Shown here: positions 51,201 to 63,761 of the stretch, piece after piece
How the letters are laid out: every line of letters begins with the position of its first letter
Position numbering within the stretch: position 1 is the stretch's first letter
From: Brachyhypopomus gauderio
Taxonomy: Eukaryota; Chordata; Actinopteri; Gymnotiformes; Hypopomidae
Reading direction: 5' to 3'
Length of the DNA: 64,000 nt
Assembly (NCBI RefSeq): GCF_052324685.1
Contig: NC_135212.1
Coordinates: 620,001 to 684,000 of the forward strand
Translations under genes and position numbers: made by a program
The notes under the pieces: model-generated
Databases searched by the model: none
What the model was told of the DNA's origin: nothing
What the model saw: only the letters and a program-made list of their open reading frames with translations

Positions 51201-51725
51201 AATGTATTTCTATGGGAGAATGGAGGGATGAAAAAAGGATGAATACAAAATGAGTGGTAAAAAATAGTTTTATCTTTACTGATATCAGACCAGATGTACT
51301 ATATCTAGTGATTTTGGTGGTAATAGCATGTAAAACATACGAGCTACAAGGCCGTGAAAAATGAATGGAAGTGAATGGGTGAAAAAGAAGGGATGAAAAA
51401 GAAGGGATAAAAGAGTGATAGAGTTGTGAAAAGTTGTTGTTTTCGTTCTTTCCATCACTGGACCATGTATATCGAGTTTGGTGGATTTATCTTGAAATCT
51501 GACAAAATGAGAGCAGTTTGAAAATTGGCCCCATGCAAGTCTATGGGAAAAATGGCTCGGTTGGAGGCATAAAAAGGGTGGAGGCAGGTGGTGTATCTTT
51601 CTATAAAGCACAAGCACACTATTCTGATATAGGGCGGAGGTTCCTACAAAGTTTGGTGGTTCTATCTTAAAAGCTGTGGACGAAATAGCGTGTCAAATTT
51701 TTACGAGTCGGAATAATAATAATAA
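48233..51725 (+). mobile_element. Non-autonomous unit 4 with 162-bp minisatellite (3493 bp)
   Basis: It starts with CTAG, the palindrome and the variant terminal motif AAGTTGGCTTGACAAAGC (48262-48279). The body is a 162-bp array (about 48560-50540), a related, more diverged set of about 170-bp units (50540-51240), and a 3' module with GTTTGGTGGTTCTATCTT. It ends in (AAT)n with no hairpin. Reverse-strand open frames (51285-51617) are matched in unit 5 but look repeat-borne. No gene. Confidence 0.72.
48560..50540 (+). repeat. 162-bp minisatellite array, about 12 units
   Basis: The junction CCAATGGGAGGATGGAGGGA recurs at exact 162-bp steps (49546, 49708, 49870, 50032, 50194). Units alternate between small variants, such as GTGCGGTGCTAGG and GGGCAGTGTTAGG, which suggests unequal exchange or local copying. 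Confidence 0.9.
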
Positions 51726-54280
51726 CTAGAAAGTAAAGTTTGTGAACAAACTTTAAGTTGGCTTGACAAAGCTTGTTGTAACAGCATGAAGACAATGTTA
51801 AGTATGTTAAATGATAATAGTTGTTCCCAGAAAAGCATAGTAGTTCAATAAGGACAGCAAATATAGTTGTTTTAACAGCTGAAACAGTTAAAAAATCAAT
51901 GGTTTCCTATGGGAGGATGGATGGATGAAAACGAATGAATAGAAGAAAAAACTGTTTAAAACCATGTAAGACAATATTTAGTATATTTACAGTTGAGTGA
52001 GTACAGCAGTTTTAGTTGTTCTATCTATACATCTGATGGAGTTATAAAACCAATTGAATCATATGGGAGGATGGAGGGATGAATGAAATGATAGAATGGG
52101 AGGATAGACAAATGTCATCAATATGATATTCAGTGCGGTGCTGAGGATCAGCTACTGAGTCATGTCACAAGGTTTGATCACTGTATCTTGAAAATTAAGG
52201 ATTTGATTAAATCCATGGTTTCCAATGGGAGGATGGAGGGATGAATGAAATGATAGAATGGGAGGATAAACAAATGGCATCAATATGATATTCAGTGCGG
52301 TGCTAGGGATCAGCTACTGAGTCATGTCACAAGGTTTGATCACTGTATCTTGAAAATTAAGGCAGTTAGAAAATCACTGGTTCTCAATGGGAGGATGGAG
52401 GGATGAATGAAATGATAGAAATGGCAGATAGACAAATGGCATCGATATGAAATGCAGCTCAGTGGTAGGTATTAGCTATTGAGTCATTTCACCAAGTTTG
52501 ATCACTGTATCTTGAAAATTAAGGCAGTTAGTAAATCAATGGGTTACTATGAGAGTATGGAGGGATGAATGAAATGATAGAAAGGGAGGATAGACAAATT
52601 GCATCAATATGATATTCAGTGTAGTGCTAGGGATCAGCTACTGAGTCATTTCACCAAGTTTGATCACTGTATCTTGAAAATTAAGGCAGTTAGAAAATCA
52701 CTGGTTCTCAATGGGAGGATGGAGGGATGAATGAAATGATAGAAATGGCAGATAGACAAATGGCATCGATATGAAATGCAGCTCAGTGGTAGGTATTAGC
52801 TATTGAGTCATTTCACCAAGTTTGATCACTGTATCTTGAGAATTAAGGATTTGATTAAATCAATGGTTTCCAATGGGATGATGGAGGGATGAATGAAATG
52901 ATAGAATGGGAGGATAGACAAATAACATCAATATGATATTCAGGGCAGTGTTAGGGATCAGCTACTGAGTCATGTCACCAAGTTTGATCACTGTATCTTG
53001 AAAATTAAGGATTTGATTAAATCAATGGTTGCCAATGGGAGGATGGGGGGATGAATGAAATGATAGAATGGGAGGATAGACAATTGGCATCAATATGATA
53101 TTCAGTGCGGTGCTAGGGATCAGCTACTGAGTCATGTCACAAGGTTTGATCACTGTATCATGAAAATTAAGGTAGTTATGAAACCAATGTAATCCTATTG
53201 GAGGATGGAGGGATGAAGGGATGAAAAAAGAATGAAAAGAAGAATATAAAAAGTTGTTTTATACCATATCAGACCATATGACACCATGTTTAGCATGTAT
53301 ACAGTTGAATTGTGATAGCATTTTTAGTTGTTCATCTATACATCTGATTGAGTTATATCAGTGGTTTTCAATGGGACGATGGAGGGATGAAGTGATGAAA
53401 AAAGAAAGAATAGAAGAAAATAAAAGGCTGTTTTAGACCATATAACAGCATATTTATCATATTAACTGTTGAATCAGTACAGCAGATTTAGTTGTTCTAC
53501 TTATACATCTGATTCAGTTATATCAGTGGTTTTCAATGGGAGGATGGAGGGATGAAGGGATGATAAAATAATGAATAGAAGAAAATAAAAAGCTGTTTTA
53601 GACCATATAAGACCATGTAACATCATGTTTAGCATATATACAGCTGAGTCAGTACAGCAGATTTAGTTGTACTATCTATACAGCTGATGTAGTTGTAAAA
53701 TCAATGTATTCCTATGAGAAGATGGAGGGATGAAAAAAGGATGAATAAAAAATGAGTGGTGAAAAATAATTGTATCTTTATTGATATCAGACCAGATGTA
53801 CTATATCCAGTGATTTTGGTGGTAACAGCATATAAAACATACGAGCTAGAAGGCAGTGAAAAATGAATGGAAGTGAATGGGTGAAAAAGAAGGGATGAAA
53901 AAGAAGGGATAAAAGAGTGATACAGTTGTGAAAAGTTGTTGTTTTCGTTCTTTCCATCACTGGACCATGTATATCAAGTTTGGTGGATTTATCTTGAAAT
54001 CTGACAAAATGAGAGCAGTTTGAAAATTGGCCCATTGAAAGTCTATGGGAAAAATGGCTCAGAAGGAGGTATAGAAAGGAGGGATGCAGGTGGTTTATCT
54101 TTCTAAAAAGCAGTAGCACCTCTTTCGGGTATGGGGCGGAGGTTCCTACAAAGTTTGGTGGTTCTATCTTAAAAGCTGTAGACGAAATAGCGTTTGGAAA
54201 TTTTGGCGGAAGAATAATAATAATAAGAAGAATAAGAAGAACAGTAAGTTGGCTTTGTCAAGCCAACTTAATAATAATAA
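51726..54280 (+). mobile_element. Non-autonomous unit 5 (2555 bp) with a complete 3' hairpin
   Basis: It begins like unit 4 (AAGTTGGCTTGACAAAGC) and ends with a perfect hairpin at 54246-54269 (stem AAGTTGGCTT, loop TGTC), which contains the exact inverse of the 5' motif. The body is 162-bp units (52060-53210), about 170-bp units (53215-53740) and the same 3' module as unit 4. After the hairpin, TAATAATAATAA lies before the next CTAG. Confidence 0.77.
54246..54269 (+). repeat. 3' terminal hairpin of unit 5
   Basis: A perfect 10-bp stem AAGTTGGCTT with loop TGTC. Its right part is the reverse complement of the unit's own 5' motif. Confidence 0.8.
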
Positions 54281-55955
54281 CTAGAAAGGCAAAGTTCGTG
54301 AACAAACTTTATGTTGGCTTGACAAAGCAGCTAAAAAGGCTGTTTTGAATGTTGATGACCTAATGTTAAAGGTTGTTTTAATGTTATTAATGTTAAAATG
54401 ATGTTAAAGGTTGTTTAAATGTTGATAACCTGCTAAATAATGTTAAAGGTTGTTTAAATGTTGATAACCTGCTAAATAATGTTAAATGTTGTTTTAATGT
54501 TGACATCTTGCTAAATGATGATGAAGGCTGTTTAAATGTTGATAACCTGCTAAATGATGTTAAAGGTTGTTTTAATGTTGATAACTTGCTAAAGAATGTT
54601 GAAGGTTGTTTAAATGTTGATAAACCTGTTAAATAATGTTAAAGGTTGTTTAAATGTTATCACTGCTGCCCATCTGCCCCTCTGCTCCATCTGCCCCTCT
54701 GCCCCATCAGCCCCTCTGCCCCTTCACCCCTCTGCTCCATCTGCCCCTCTGCTCTATCTGCCCCCTCTGCTCCATCTGCCCCTTCGCCCCTCTGCCCCAG
54801 CTGCCCCTCTGCTCCATCTGCACCTCTGCTCCATCTGCCCCTTCGCCCCTCTGCCCCATCTGCCCCTCTGCTCCATCTGCCCCTTCGCCCCTCTGCTCCA
54901 TCTCCCCCTCGGCTCCTTCTGCCCCTCTGCTCCATCTGCCCCTTTGCCCCATCAGCCCCTCTGCTCCATCTGCCCCTCTGCTCCATCTGCCCCTCTGCTC
55001 CATCTGCTCCATCTCCCCCTCTGCTCCATCTGCTCTATCTGCCCCATTTGCCCCTCACCCTCATCTGCCCCTCTGCTCCATCTGCCCCCTCTGCTCCATC
55101 TGCCCCCTCTACTCCATCTGCCCCCTCTACTCCATCTGCCCCCTCTACTCCATCTGCCCCATCTGCATGTATGTATGTGTGTGTGTCTGTTGTGTATATG
55201 TGTTTGACTGTGTGGAGTGGGTATGAGAGAGATGCAGGTGTGTGCGCGTGCGTGTGGGGGAGGGGGAGAGACATTCAAAAATAACTGCCACTCTGTGTGG
55301 GGAAGCCTTGTTTTATGTGATTTGCACCCTCCGAACAAACGGTCGTAGTTCGGGACCCATTTAACTTATCGCTTCACCGAAGAGATTGTGTGAGAGAGGA
55401 CCCCTTGCTGATGATTTTGATATATTTTGGTGTGGTTTGACCCTAAAATGACTGATTTATGGCAAGTTAAAAACACACAAAAATCTCAACAAAGCTGATT
55501 CTGATTCTCATACATTTATATGGGGGCCAATGGGGCAGTTTTCTGTGTCTGGTGCCAAACAAATGCTCATAACTCTAAAACTAATTCATCAAATGATTAG
55601 ATATCTCGGCGTGCCAGAGAGGACAAGTTTCTCTCCCATTTAAAATTTAAATGGAGCTTCTAGGTGAACGTTTCAGGATTTTACAGCAGTTTATCCAGGA
55701 GATTTTTGATGATTTTTCATGACAGCACACTCTAACTGGGGACATTTCTGAACAGGCCGCCATTCACTCCCTATGGGGGTAATGTCCACTTTGAGGACTT
55801 GTCCTGAGGACACCGTATGTCCCACATGTCCCAAAAGCACAAGCACACTTCTTCCCAATGAGATCTGCGAACCTGCAAATTTTCAAGGTTCTAGCTCAAA
55901 AACTGTGACCTGTGAAAATGACCGAAAATCGGAATGGAAGAAGTACAATATAATA
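54281..55955 (+). mobile_element. Non-autonomous unit 6 (1675 bp)
   Basis: It starts with CTAG, a palindrome (one base different: AAGTTCGTGAACAAACTTT) and TATGTTGGCTTGACAAAGCAG. It contains the 39-bp repeat (54340-54660), a long CT-rich minisatellite (54665-55160), a 224-bp module and the common 3' module. It ends at ACAATATAATA with no hairpin. Open frames in the CT-rich part in every phase are repeat artefacts. Confidence 0.72.
54340..54660 (+). repeat. 39-bp minisatellite
   Basis: Units of the form AATGATGTTAAAGGTTGTTT then AAATGTTGATAACCTGCTA. Because 39 is a multiple of 3, frames stay open over several units; also at 56030-56290, 56520-56905 and 60120-60255. Confidence 0.8.
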
Positions 55956-57972
55956 CTAGAAAGGCAAAGTTCGTGGAACAAACTTTATGTTGGCTTGACA
56001 AAGCAGCTAAAAAGGCTGTTATGAATGTTGATGACCTAATGTTAAAGGTTGTTTTAATGTTATTAATGTTAAAATGATGTTAAAGGTTGTTTAAATGTTG
56101 ATAACCTGCTAAATAATGTTAAAGGTTGTTTTAATGTTATCAATGTTAAATGATGTTAAAGGTTGTTTAAATGTTGACATCCTGCTAAATGATGTTGAAG
56201 GTTGTTTAAATGTTGATTATCTGCTAAATAATGTTAAAGGTTGTTTAAATGTTGATAAACCTGTTAAATAATGTTAAAGGTTGTTTAAATGTTATCACTG
56301 CTGCCCATCTGCCCCTCTGCTCCATCTGCTCCATCTGCCCCTTTGCCCGATCAGCCCCTCTGCCCCTTCACCCCTCTGCCCCGTCTGCCCCTCTGCTCTA
56401 TCTGCCCCCTCTACTCCATCTGCCCCTTCGCCCCTCTGCCCCTCTGCTCCATCTGCCCCTTCGCCCCTCTGCCCCAGCTGCCCCTCTGCTCCATCTACCC
56501 CTCTGCTCCATCTGCTCCATTGACCTAATGTTAAAGGTTGTTGTTAAATGATGTTGAAGACTGTTTAAATGTTGATAATCTCCTAAATGATATTAAAGGT
56601 TGTTTAAATGTTGATAACTTGTTAAAGGATGTTAAAGGTTGTTTTAATGTTATCACTGTTAAATGATGTTGAAGGCTGTTTAAATGTTGATAACCTGCTA
56701 AATGATGTTAAAGGTTGTTTAAATGTTGACATCCTGCTAAATGATGTTGAAGGCAGTTTAAATGTTGAAAACCTGCTAAATGATGTTAAAGGTTGTTTAA
56801 ATGTTGATAACCTGCTAAATAATGTTAAAGGTTGTTTTAATGTTATCAATGTTAAATGATGTTAAAGGTTGTTTAAATGTTCACATCCTGCTAAATGATG
56901 TTGAAGGCTGTGTGTGTCTGTGTGGAATGGGTATGAGGAACATGTATGTATGTGGACGTGCGTGTGTGGGGGGAGGAGGAGAGACATTCAAAATAACTGT
57001 CACTATCTCTGCTTGTTTAATGTGATTTGCACCCTCCGAACAAACGGTTGTAGTTCGGGACCTGTTTAACTTATCGTTTAACCGAAAATATCCTATGAGA
57101 GAGGACCCCTGGTGAATCATTTTGATGTAATTTGTGTGTTGTTTGACCCAATATTGTCTGATTTATGACAAGTTAAAAACAGAGGCAAATTGTGAAAAAT
57201 CCCTTAACTGACACAGTGTCTCTGCCACTCTAGAATGTGATTTGCACCCTCCGAACAAACGGTTGTAGTTCGGGACCTGTTTAACTTATTGCTTAACTGA
57301 AGACATTGTATGAGAGAGGACCCCTGGCGGATCATTTTGATGTAATTTGTGTGTTGTTTGACCCAATATTGTCTGATTTATGACAAGTTAAATATAGAGG
57401 CAAATTGTGAAAATCCAATTCTGATGTTGAGAAATTAACATGGGAGTTAATGGGGCAGTTTTTTGTGTCTAATGCCAAACAAATGCTCATAACTCTAAAA
57501 GTAATTGATCAAATGATTAGATATCTTGGTTTAACAGAAAGGACAAGTTTCTCTCCCATTTAAAATTTAAATGGAGCTTCTAGATGAAAGTGGAAGGAAT
57601 TTACAGCTGTTTATCCAGGAGATTTTTGATGATTTTTCATGACAGCACACTCTAACTGGGGACATTTCTGAACATTCCGCCATTCATTCCCTATGGGGAA
57701 AAGTCCACTTTGAGGACTTGTCCTGCGGACACCGTATGTCCAATATGTCCCAAAAGCACAAGCACACTTCTTCCAAATGAGATCTGCGAACATGCCAAAT
57801 TTCAAGGTTCTAGCTTAAAAACTGTGACCTGTGAAAACGACCGAAAATCGAAATAGAATAATAATAATAATAAGAAGAATAGGGAGAACAGAATGTTGGC
57901 TTTGTCAAGCCAACATAATAATAATAAGAAGATTAAGAAGAACAGCAAGTTGGCTTTGTCAAGCCAACTTAA
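55956..57972 (+). mobile_element. Non-autonomous unit 7 (2017 bp), two different 3' hairpins
   Basis: It starts with CTAG and TATGTTGGCTTGACAAAGCAG; an extra G interrupts the palindrome. It holds two blocks of 39-bp repeat (56030-56290 and 56520-56905) around a CT-rich block (56306-56520), two 224-bp modules and the common 3' module. The first 3' hairpin (57893-57916) matches its own 5' motif. A second (57947-57970) has the AAGTTGG form of units 4 and 5. Confidence 0.75.
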
Positions 57973-60059
57973 CTAGATAGGCAAAGTTTGTGAACAAACT
58001 TTATGTTGGCTTGCAAAGCAGTCGAAACGCTGTTTTGAATGTTGATGGCCTAATGTTAAAGGTTGTTTTAATGTTATCATTGTTAGATTATGTTGCGGTT
58101 AAGGAGTAGTTTAGGTGTTTGGGGTAATTACTGCTGAGGGGTAATTGGCTGTGGGGTAGTTGACATTGAGGGGTTATTGACCTGTTGGGGTTATTGTTGT
58201 TGATGGCTATTAAGATTACTGTGTAGCTCCTGTTAAAAGCTTGTTTAGATGTGGAATGTTTTGTTGAGGGGGTATTTACCTGTGGTGGGGCAATAACTGT
58301 TGAGGGGTAATTGGGTGTGGGGTAGTTGACATTGAGGGGTTATTGACCTGTTGGGGTTATTGTTGTTGATAGCTTTAAAGATTTCTGTGTAGTTCCTGTT
58401 AAAAGCTTGTTTAGATGTTGTATTTGTTGTTGAGGGGCAATTACCTGTGGTGGGGCAATTACTGTTGAGGGGCTATTGCCATTGGGGTAGTTAATGCAGA
58501 TGTATTTGATATTGTTGAAGGCTATTCATTTAATGGTGTTGTTGCGGTTAATAGGTAATATAGCTTTTTGGGGCAATTACTGCTGAGGGGTAATTGGCTG
58601 TGGGGTAGTTGATATTGAGGGGTTATTGACCTGTTGGGGTTATTGTTGTTGATGGGTATAAAGATTACTGTGTAGTTCCTGTTAAAAGCTTGTTTAGATG
58701 TGGAATGTTTTGTTGAGGGGTAACTGGTTGTGGGTTAGTTAAAATTGAGTGGTTGTTCAGTTATACAGTTAATACTGCTGCAGGGACTGAGGGAGAGAAG
58801 AGGTTCCATGCGTGTGTGCTCCATCTGCTCTATCTGCCCCATCTGCCCCTCTGATCCATCTGCTTTATCTGCCCGTTTGCTCCATCTGCCCCGCTGCTCT
58901 ACCTGCCCTGCTGCTCTACCTGCCCCATCTGCCCCTCTGCTCCATCTTCCCCATCTGTTCCTCTGCTCCATCTGTGTGTGTCTGTGTGTAGTGGGTATGA
59001 GAGAGATGCATGTGTGTGTGCGTACGTGTGTGGGGGGAGGGGGAGACACATTCAACATAACTGACACCACTCTGAGTGGAGGAGCCTCGTTTAATGTGAT
59101 TTGCACCCTCCGAACAAACGGTCGTACTTCGGGCTCTATTTAACGTATCGCTTAACCGAAGATATTGTATGAGAGAGGACCCCTGGCTGATCATTTTGGT
59201 GTAATTTGTGTATTGTTTGACCCAATATTTTCTGATTTATGACAAGTTAAACACCGTGGCAAATTGTGAAAAATCCCTTAACTGAAACACTGTCTCTTCC
59301 ACTCTAGAAGCCTCGTTTAATGTGATTTGCACCCTCCGAACAAACGGTCGTAGTTCGGGCTCTATTTAACGTATCGCTTAACCGAAGATATTGTATGAGA
59401 GAGGACCCCTGGCTGATCATATTGGTGTAATTTGTGTGTTGTTTGACCCAATATTGTCTGATTTATGACAAGTTAAACACAGAGGCAAATTGTGAAAAAG
59501 ACAGTTCTGATTTTGAGAAATTAACATGGGAGTTAATGGGGCAGTTTTCTGTGTCTAGTGCCAAACAAATGCTCATAACTCTAAAAGAAATTGATAAAAT
59601 GATTAGATATTTTGGCGTGCCAGAAAGGACAAATATCTCTCTCATTTAAAATTTAAATGGAGCTTCTAGATGAAAGTGGAAGGAATTTACAGCTGTTTAT
59701 CCAGGAGATTTTTCATGACAGCACACTAACTGGGGACATTTCTGAACATTCCGCCATTCATTCTCTATGGGAAAAAGTCAACTTTGAGGACTTGTCCTGA
59801 GGACACCGTATGTCCGACATGTCCCAAAAGCACAAGCACACTTCTTCCATATGAGATCTGTGAACCTGCCAATTTTCAAGGTTCTAGCTCAAAAACTGCG
59901 ACCTGTGAAAGTTACCGAAAACTCGAATAGAATAATAATAAGAAGAAGAATAAGAAGAATAGCGAGAACAAGATGTTGGCTGCTTCGCAAGCCAACATAA
60001 TAAAAAAAATAAGAAGAATAGGGAGAACAGTATGTTGGCTGCTTCGCAAGCCAACATAA
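57973..60059 (+). mobile_element. Non-autonomous unit 8 (2087 bp), close relative of unit 3
   Basis: Its order of modules matches unit 3, with one 224-bp module fewer. 284-bp repeats lie at 58090-58740 and a CT-rich block at 58820-58975. It ends with two hairpins (59973-59998 and 60031-60058), both carrying the CTTCGC loop form, then CTAG. Confidence 0.75.
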
Positions 60060-63000
60060 CTAGATAGGCAAAGTTTGTGAACAAACTTTATGTTGGCTTG
60101 CAAAGCAGCTGAAACGTTGTTTTGAATGTTGTTGACCTCCTAATGTTAAAGGTTGTTTTAATGTTGATATCCTGCTAAATGATGTTGAAGGCTGTTTAAA
60201 TGTTGACAACCTGCTAAATGATGTTAAAGGTTGTTTCAATGTTATCACTGTTAAATGATATTCAGTGTAGTGCTAGGGATCAGCTTTTGGGTAATTTCAC
60301 CAAGTCTGATCACCAAGTCTTGAAAATTAAGAGATTGATGAAATCAGTGTATTCCTATAGGAGGATGGAGGGATGAATGAAATGATAGAAGGGGAGGACA
60401 AATGACATCAATATGATATTCAGTGCAGTTCTAGGCATCAGCTCCTGAGTCATTTTATCAAGTTTGATCACTATATCTTGAAAATTAAGGGATTGATTAA
60501 ATCATTGCATTTCTATGAGATGGAAGGATGAATGAAATGATAGAAGGGGAGGATCGACAAATGCCATCAATATGATATTCAGGGCAGTGCAAGGCATCAG
60601 CTCCTGATTCATTTCACCAAGTTCAATCACGATATCTTGAAAATTAAGGGAGTTATGAAATCAATGGGTCAATATGGGAGGATGGAGGGATGAATGAAAT
60701 GATAGAATGGGAGGATAGACAAATGGCATCAATATGATATTCAGTATAGTGTTAGGGATCAGCTCCTGAGTCATTTTACAAAGTTTGATCACTATATCTT
60801 GAAAATTAAGGGATTGATTAAATCAATGCATTTCTATGAGATGGGGGGATGAATGAAATGATAGAACGGGAGGATAGACAAATGGCATCAATATGATATT
60901 CAGTGCAGTGCAAGGCATCAGCTCCTGAGTCATTTTACAAAGTTTGATCACTATATCTTGAAAATTAAGGGATTGATTAAGTCAATGCATTCTTATGGGA
61001 GGATGGAAGGATGAATGGAATGATAGAAGGGGAGGATAGACAAATGGCATCAATATGATATTCAGTGTAGTGTTAGGGATCAGCTTCTGAGTCATTTTAC
61101 CAAGTTTGATCACTATATCTTGAAAATTAAGGGATTGATTAAGTCAATGCATTCTTATGGGAGGATGGAAGGATGAATGGAATGATAGAAGGGGAGGATA
61201 GACAAATGGCATCAATATGATATTCAGTGTAGCACTAGGCATCAGCTACTAAATTGACTGGTGTGGTTGATGCTTATGTATTTGGCTAAAGGGGTAGTTG
61301 CAGTTGAGGGGTAGTTTAGCTGTTGGGGTAATTATTGCTGAGGGGTAATTGGCTGTGGGGTAGTTAATATTGAGGGGTTATTGACCTGTTGGGGTTATTG
61401 TTGTTGATGGGTATTAAGATTACTGTGTAGTTCCTGTTAAAAGCTTGTTTAGATGTGGAATGTTTTGTTGAGGGGGTATTTACCTGTGGTGGGGCAATAA
61501 CTGTTGAGGGGTAATTGGCTGTGGGGTAGTTGACATTGAGGGGTTATTGACCTGTTGGGGTTATTGCTGTTGATAGCTTTAAAGATTTCTGTGTAGTTCC
61601 TGTTAAAAGCGTTTTTAGATGTTGTATTTGTTGTTGAGGGGCAATTACCTGTGGTGGGGCAATTACTGTTGAGGGGCTATTGCCATTGGGGTAGTTAATG
61701 CAGATGTATTTGATATTGTTGAAGGCTATTCGTTTAATGGGGTTGTTGCGGTTAAGAGGTAGTTTAGCAGATTGGGGCAATTACTGCTGAGGGGCAATTG
61801 GCTGTGGGGTAGTTAATATTGAGGGGTTATTGACCTGTTGGGGTTATTGTTGTTGATGGGTATTAAGATTACTGTGTAGTTCCTGTTAAAAGCTTGTTTA
61901 GATGTGGAATGTTTTGTTGAGGGGGTATTTACCTGTGGTGGGGCAATTACTGTTGAGGGGCAATTGGTTGTGGGGTAGTAAAATTGCCATTGGGGTAGTT
62001 ATTGCAGATGTATTGGATATTGTTGAAGGCTGTTAGTTTAATGGGTTTGTTAATGTTAAGAGGTGATTTAGCTGTTTGGGTCAATTACTGCTGAGTGGTA
62101 ATTGGCTGTGGGGTAGTTGACATTGAGGGGTTATTGACCTGTTGCGGTTATTGTTGTTGATGGGTATTAAGATTACTGTGTACTTCCTGTTAAAAGCTTG
62201 TTTAGATGTGGAATGTTTTGTTGAGGGGGTATTTACCTGTGGTGGGGCAATTACTGTTGAGGGGCTATTGCCATTGGGGTAGTTAATGCAGATGTATTTG
62301 TTATTGTTGAAGGCTATTAGTTTAATGGTGTTGTTGCGGTTAATAGGTAATATAGCTGTTTGGGGCAATTACTGCTGAGGGGTAATTGGCTGTGGGGTAG
62401 TTGACATTGAGGGGTTATTGACCGGTTGGGGTTATTGTTGTTGATAGCTTTAACGATTTCTGTGTAGTTCCTGTTAAAAGCTTGTTTAGATGTGGAATGT
62501 TTTGTTGAGGGGGTATTTACCTGTGGTGGGGCAATTACTGTTGAGGGGCTATTGCCATTGGGGTAGGTAATGCAGATGTATTTGTTGTTGTTGAAGGCTA
62601 TTAGTTTAATAGGGTTGCTGATGTTGAGAGGTAATTTAGCTGTTTGGGGCAATTACTGCTGAGGGGTAATTGGCTGTGGGGTAGTTGACATTGAGGGGTT
62701 ATTGACCTGTTGGGGTTATTGTTGTTGATGGATATTAAGATTACTGTGTAGTTTCTGGTAAAAGCTTGTTTAGATGTGGATTTTTTTGTTGAGGGGGTAT
62801 TTACCTGTGGTGGGGCAATTACTGTTGAGGGGCAATTGGTTGTGGGGTAGTAAAATTGCCATTGGGGTAGTTAATGCAGATGTATTTGATATTGTTGAAG
62901 GCTATTAGTTTAATGGGGTTGTTAATGTTAAGAGGTGATTTAGCTGTTTGGGGCAATTACTGCTGAGGGGTAATTGGCTGTGGGGTAGTTGATATTGAGG

Positions 63001-63761
63001 GGTTATTGACCTGTTGGGGTTATTGTTGTTGATGGGTATTAAGATTATTGTGTAGTTCCTGATAAAAGCTTGTTTAGATGTTGTATTTGTTGTTGAGGGG
63101 CAATTACCTGTGGTGGGGCAATTACTGTTGAGGGGCTATTGCCATTGGGGTAGTTAATGCAGATGTATTTGATATTGTTGAAGGCTATTCGTTTAATGGT
63201 GTTGTTGCGGATAACAGGTAATATAGCTGTTTGGGGCAATTACTGCTGAGGGGTAATTGGCTTTGGGGTAGTTGATATAGAGGGGTTATTGACCTGTTGG
63301 GGTTATTGTTGTTGATGGGTATTAAGATTACTGTGTAGCTCCTGTTAAAAGCTTGTTTAGATGTGGAATGTTTTGTTGAGGGGGTATTTACCTGTGGTGG
63401 GGCAATTACTGTTGAGGGGTAATTGGCTGTGGGGTAGTTAAAATTGAGTGGTTGTTCAGTTATACAGGTAATACTGCTGCAGGGACTGAGGGAGAGAAGA
63501 GGTTCTGTGCGTGTGTGCTCCATCTGCTCTATCTGCCCCATCTGCCCCTCTGATCCATCTGCTTTATCTGCCCCATCTGCCCGTCTGCTCCATCTGCCCC
63601 GCTGCTCTACCTGCCCTGCTGCTCTACCTGCCCCATCTGCCCCTCTGCTCCATCTTCCCCATCTGTTCCTCTGCTCCATCTGTGTGTGTCTGTGTGGAGT
63701 GGGTATGAGAGAGATGCATGTGCCCGTGCGTGTGTGGGGGGAGGGGAAGACACATTCAACA
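60060..63761 (+). mobile_element. Non-autonomous unit 9 (3702 bp), truncated at its 3' end
   Basis: It starts with the usual 5' end, then 39-bp repeats (60120-60255), 162-bp units (60252-61245) and a long 284-bp array (61260-63450), then a CT-rich block (63515-63680). It stops at CACATTCAAC, where units 3 and 8 continue with ATAACTGACACC. The next CTAG follows at once, so the 224-bp module, the common 3' module and the hairpin are all missing. A 206-codon open frame on the reverse strand crosses this junction and is a repeat artefact. Confidence 0.75.
61260..63450. repeat. 284-bp tandem repeat, longest array of the window
   Basis: About seven units, several with internal deletions (GGGGTAGTAAAATTGCCATTG junctions at about 61975 and 62850). 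Between the two internal-deletion copies runs a larger repeated pattern of about 870 bp. Confidence 0.85.

Noticed and set aside
51285-54119. Matching 110-codon reverse frames in units 4 and 5
   Set aside because: They are in the non-coding 3' module; differences between the two are spread over all codon positions and change many residues, and no domain is visible.
54614-55338. Overlapping open frames of 100-212 codons on both strands rich in Pro/Ser/Leu or Gly/Arg/Glu
   Set aside because: They lie in the CT-rich minisatellite, which lacks stop codons in every frame; there is no codon preference or domain. The same holds at 22163-22420, 46782-47253, 56249-56551, 58735-59194 and 63444-63805.
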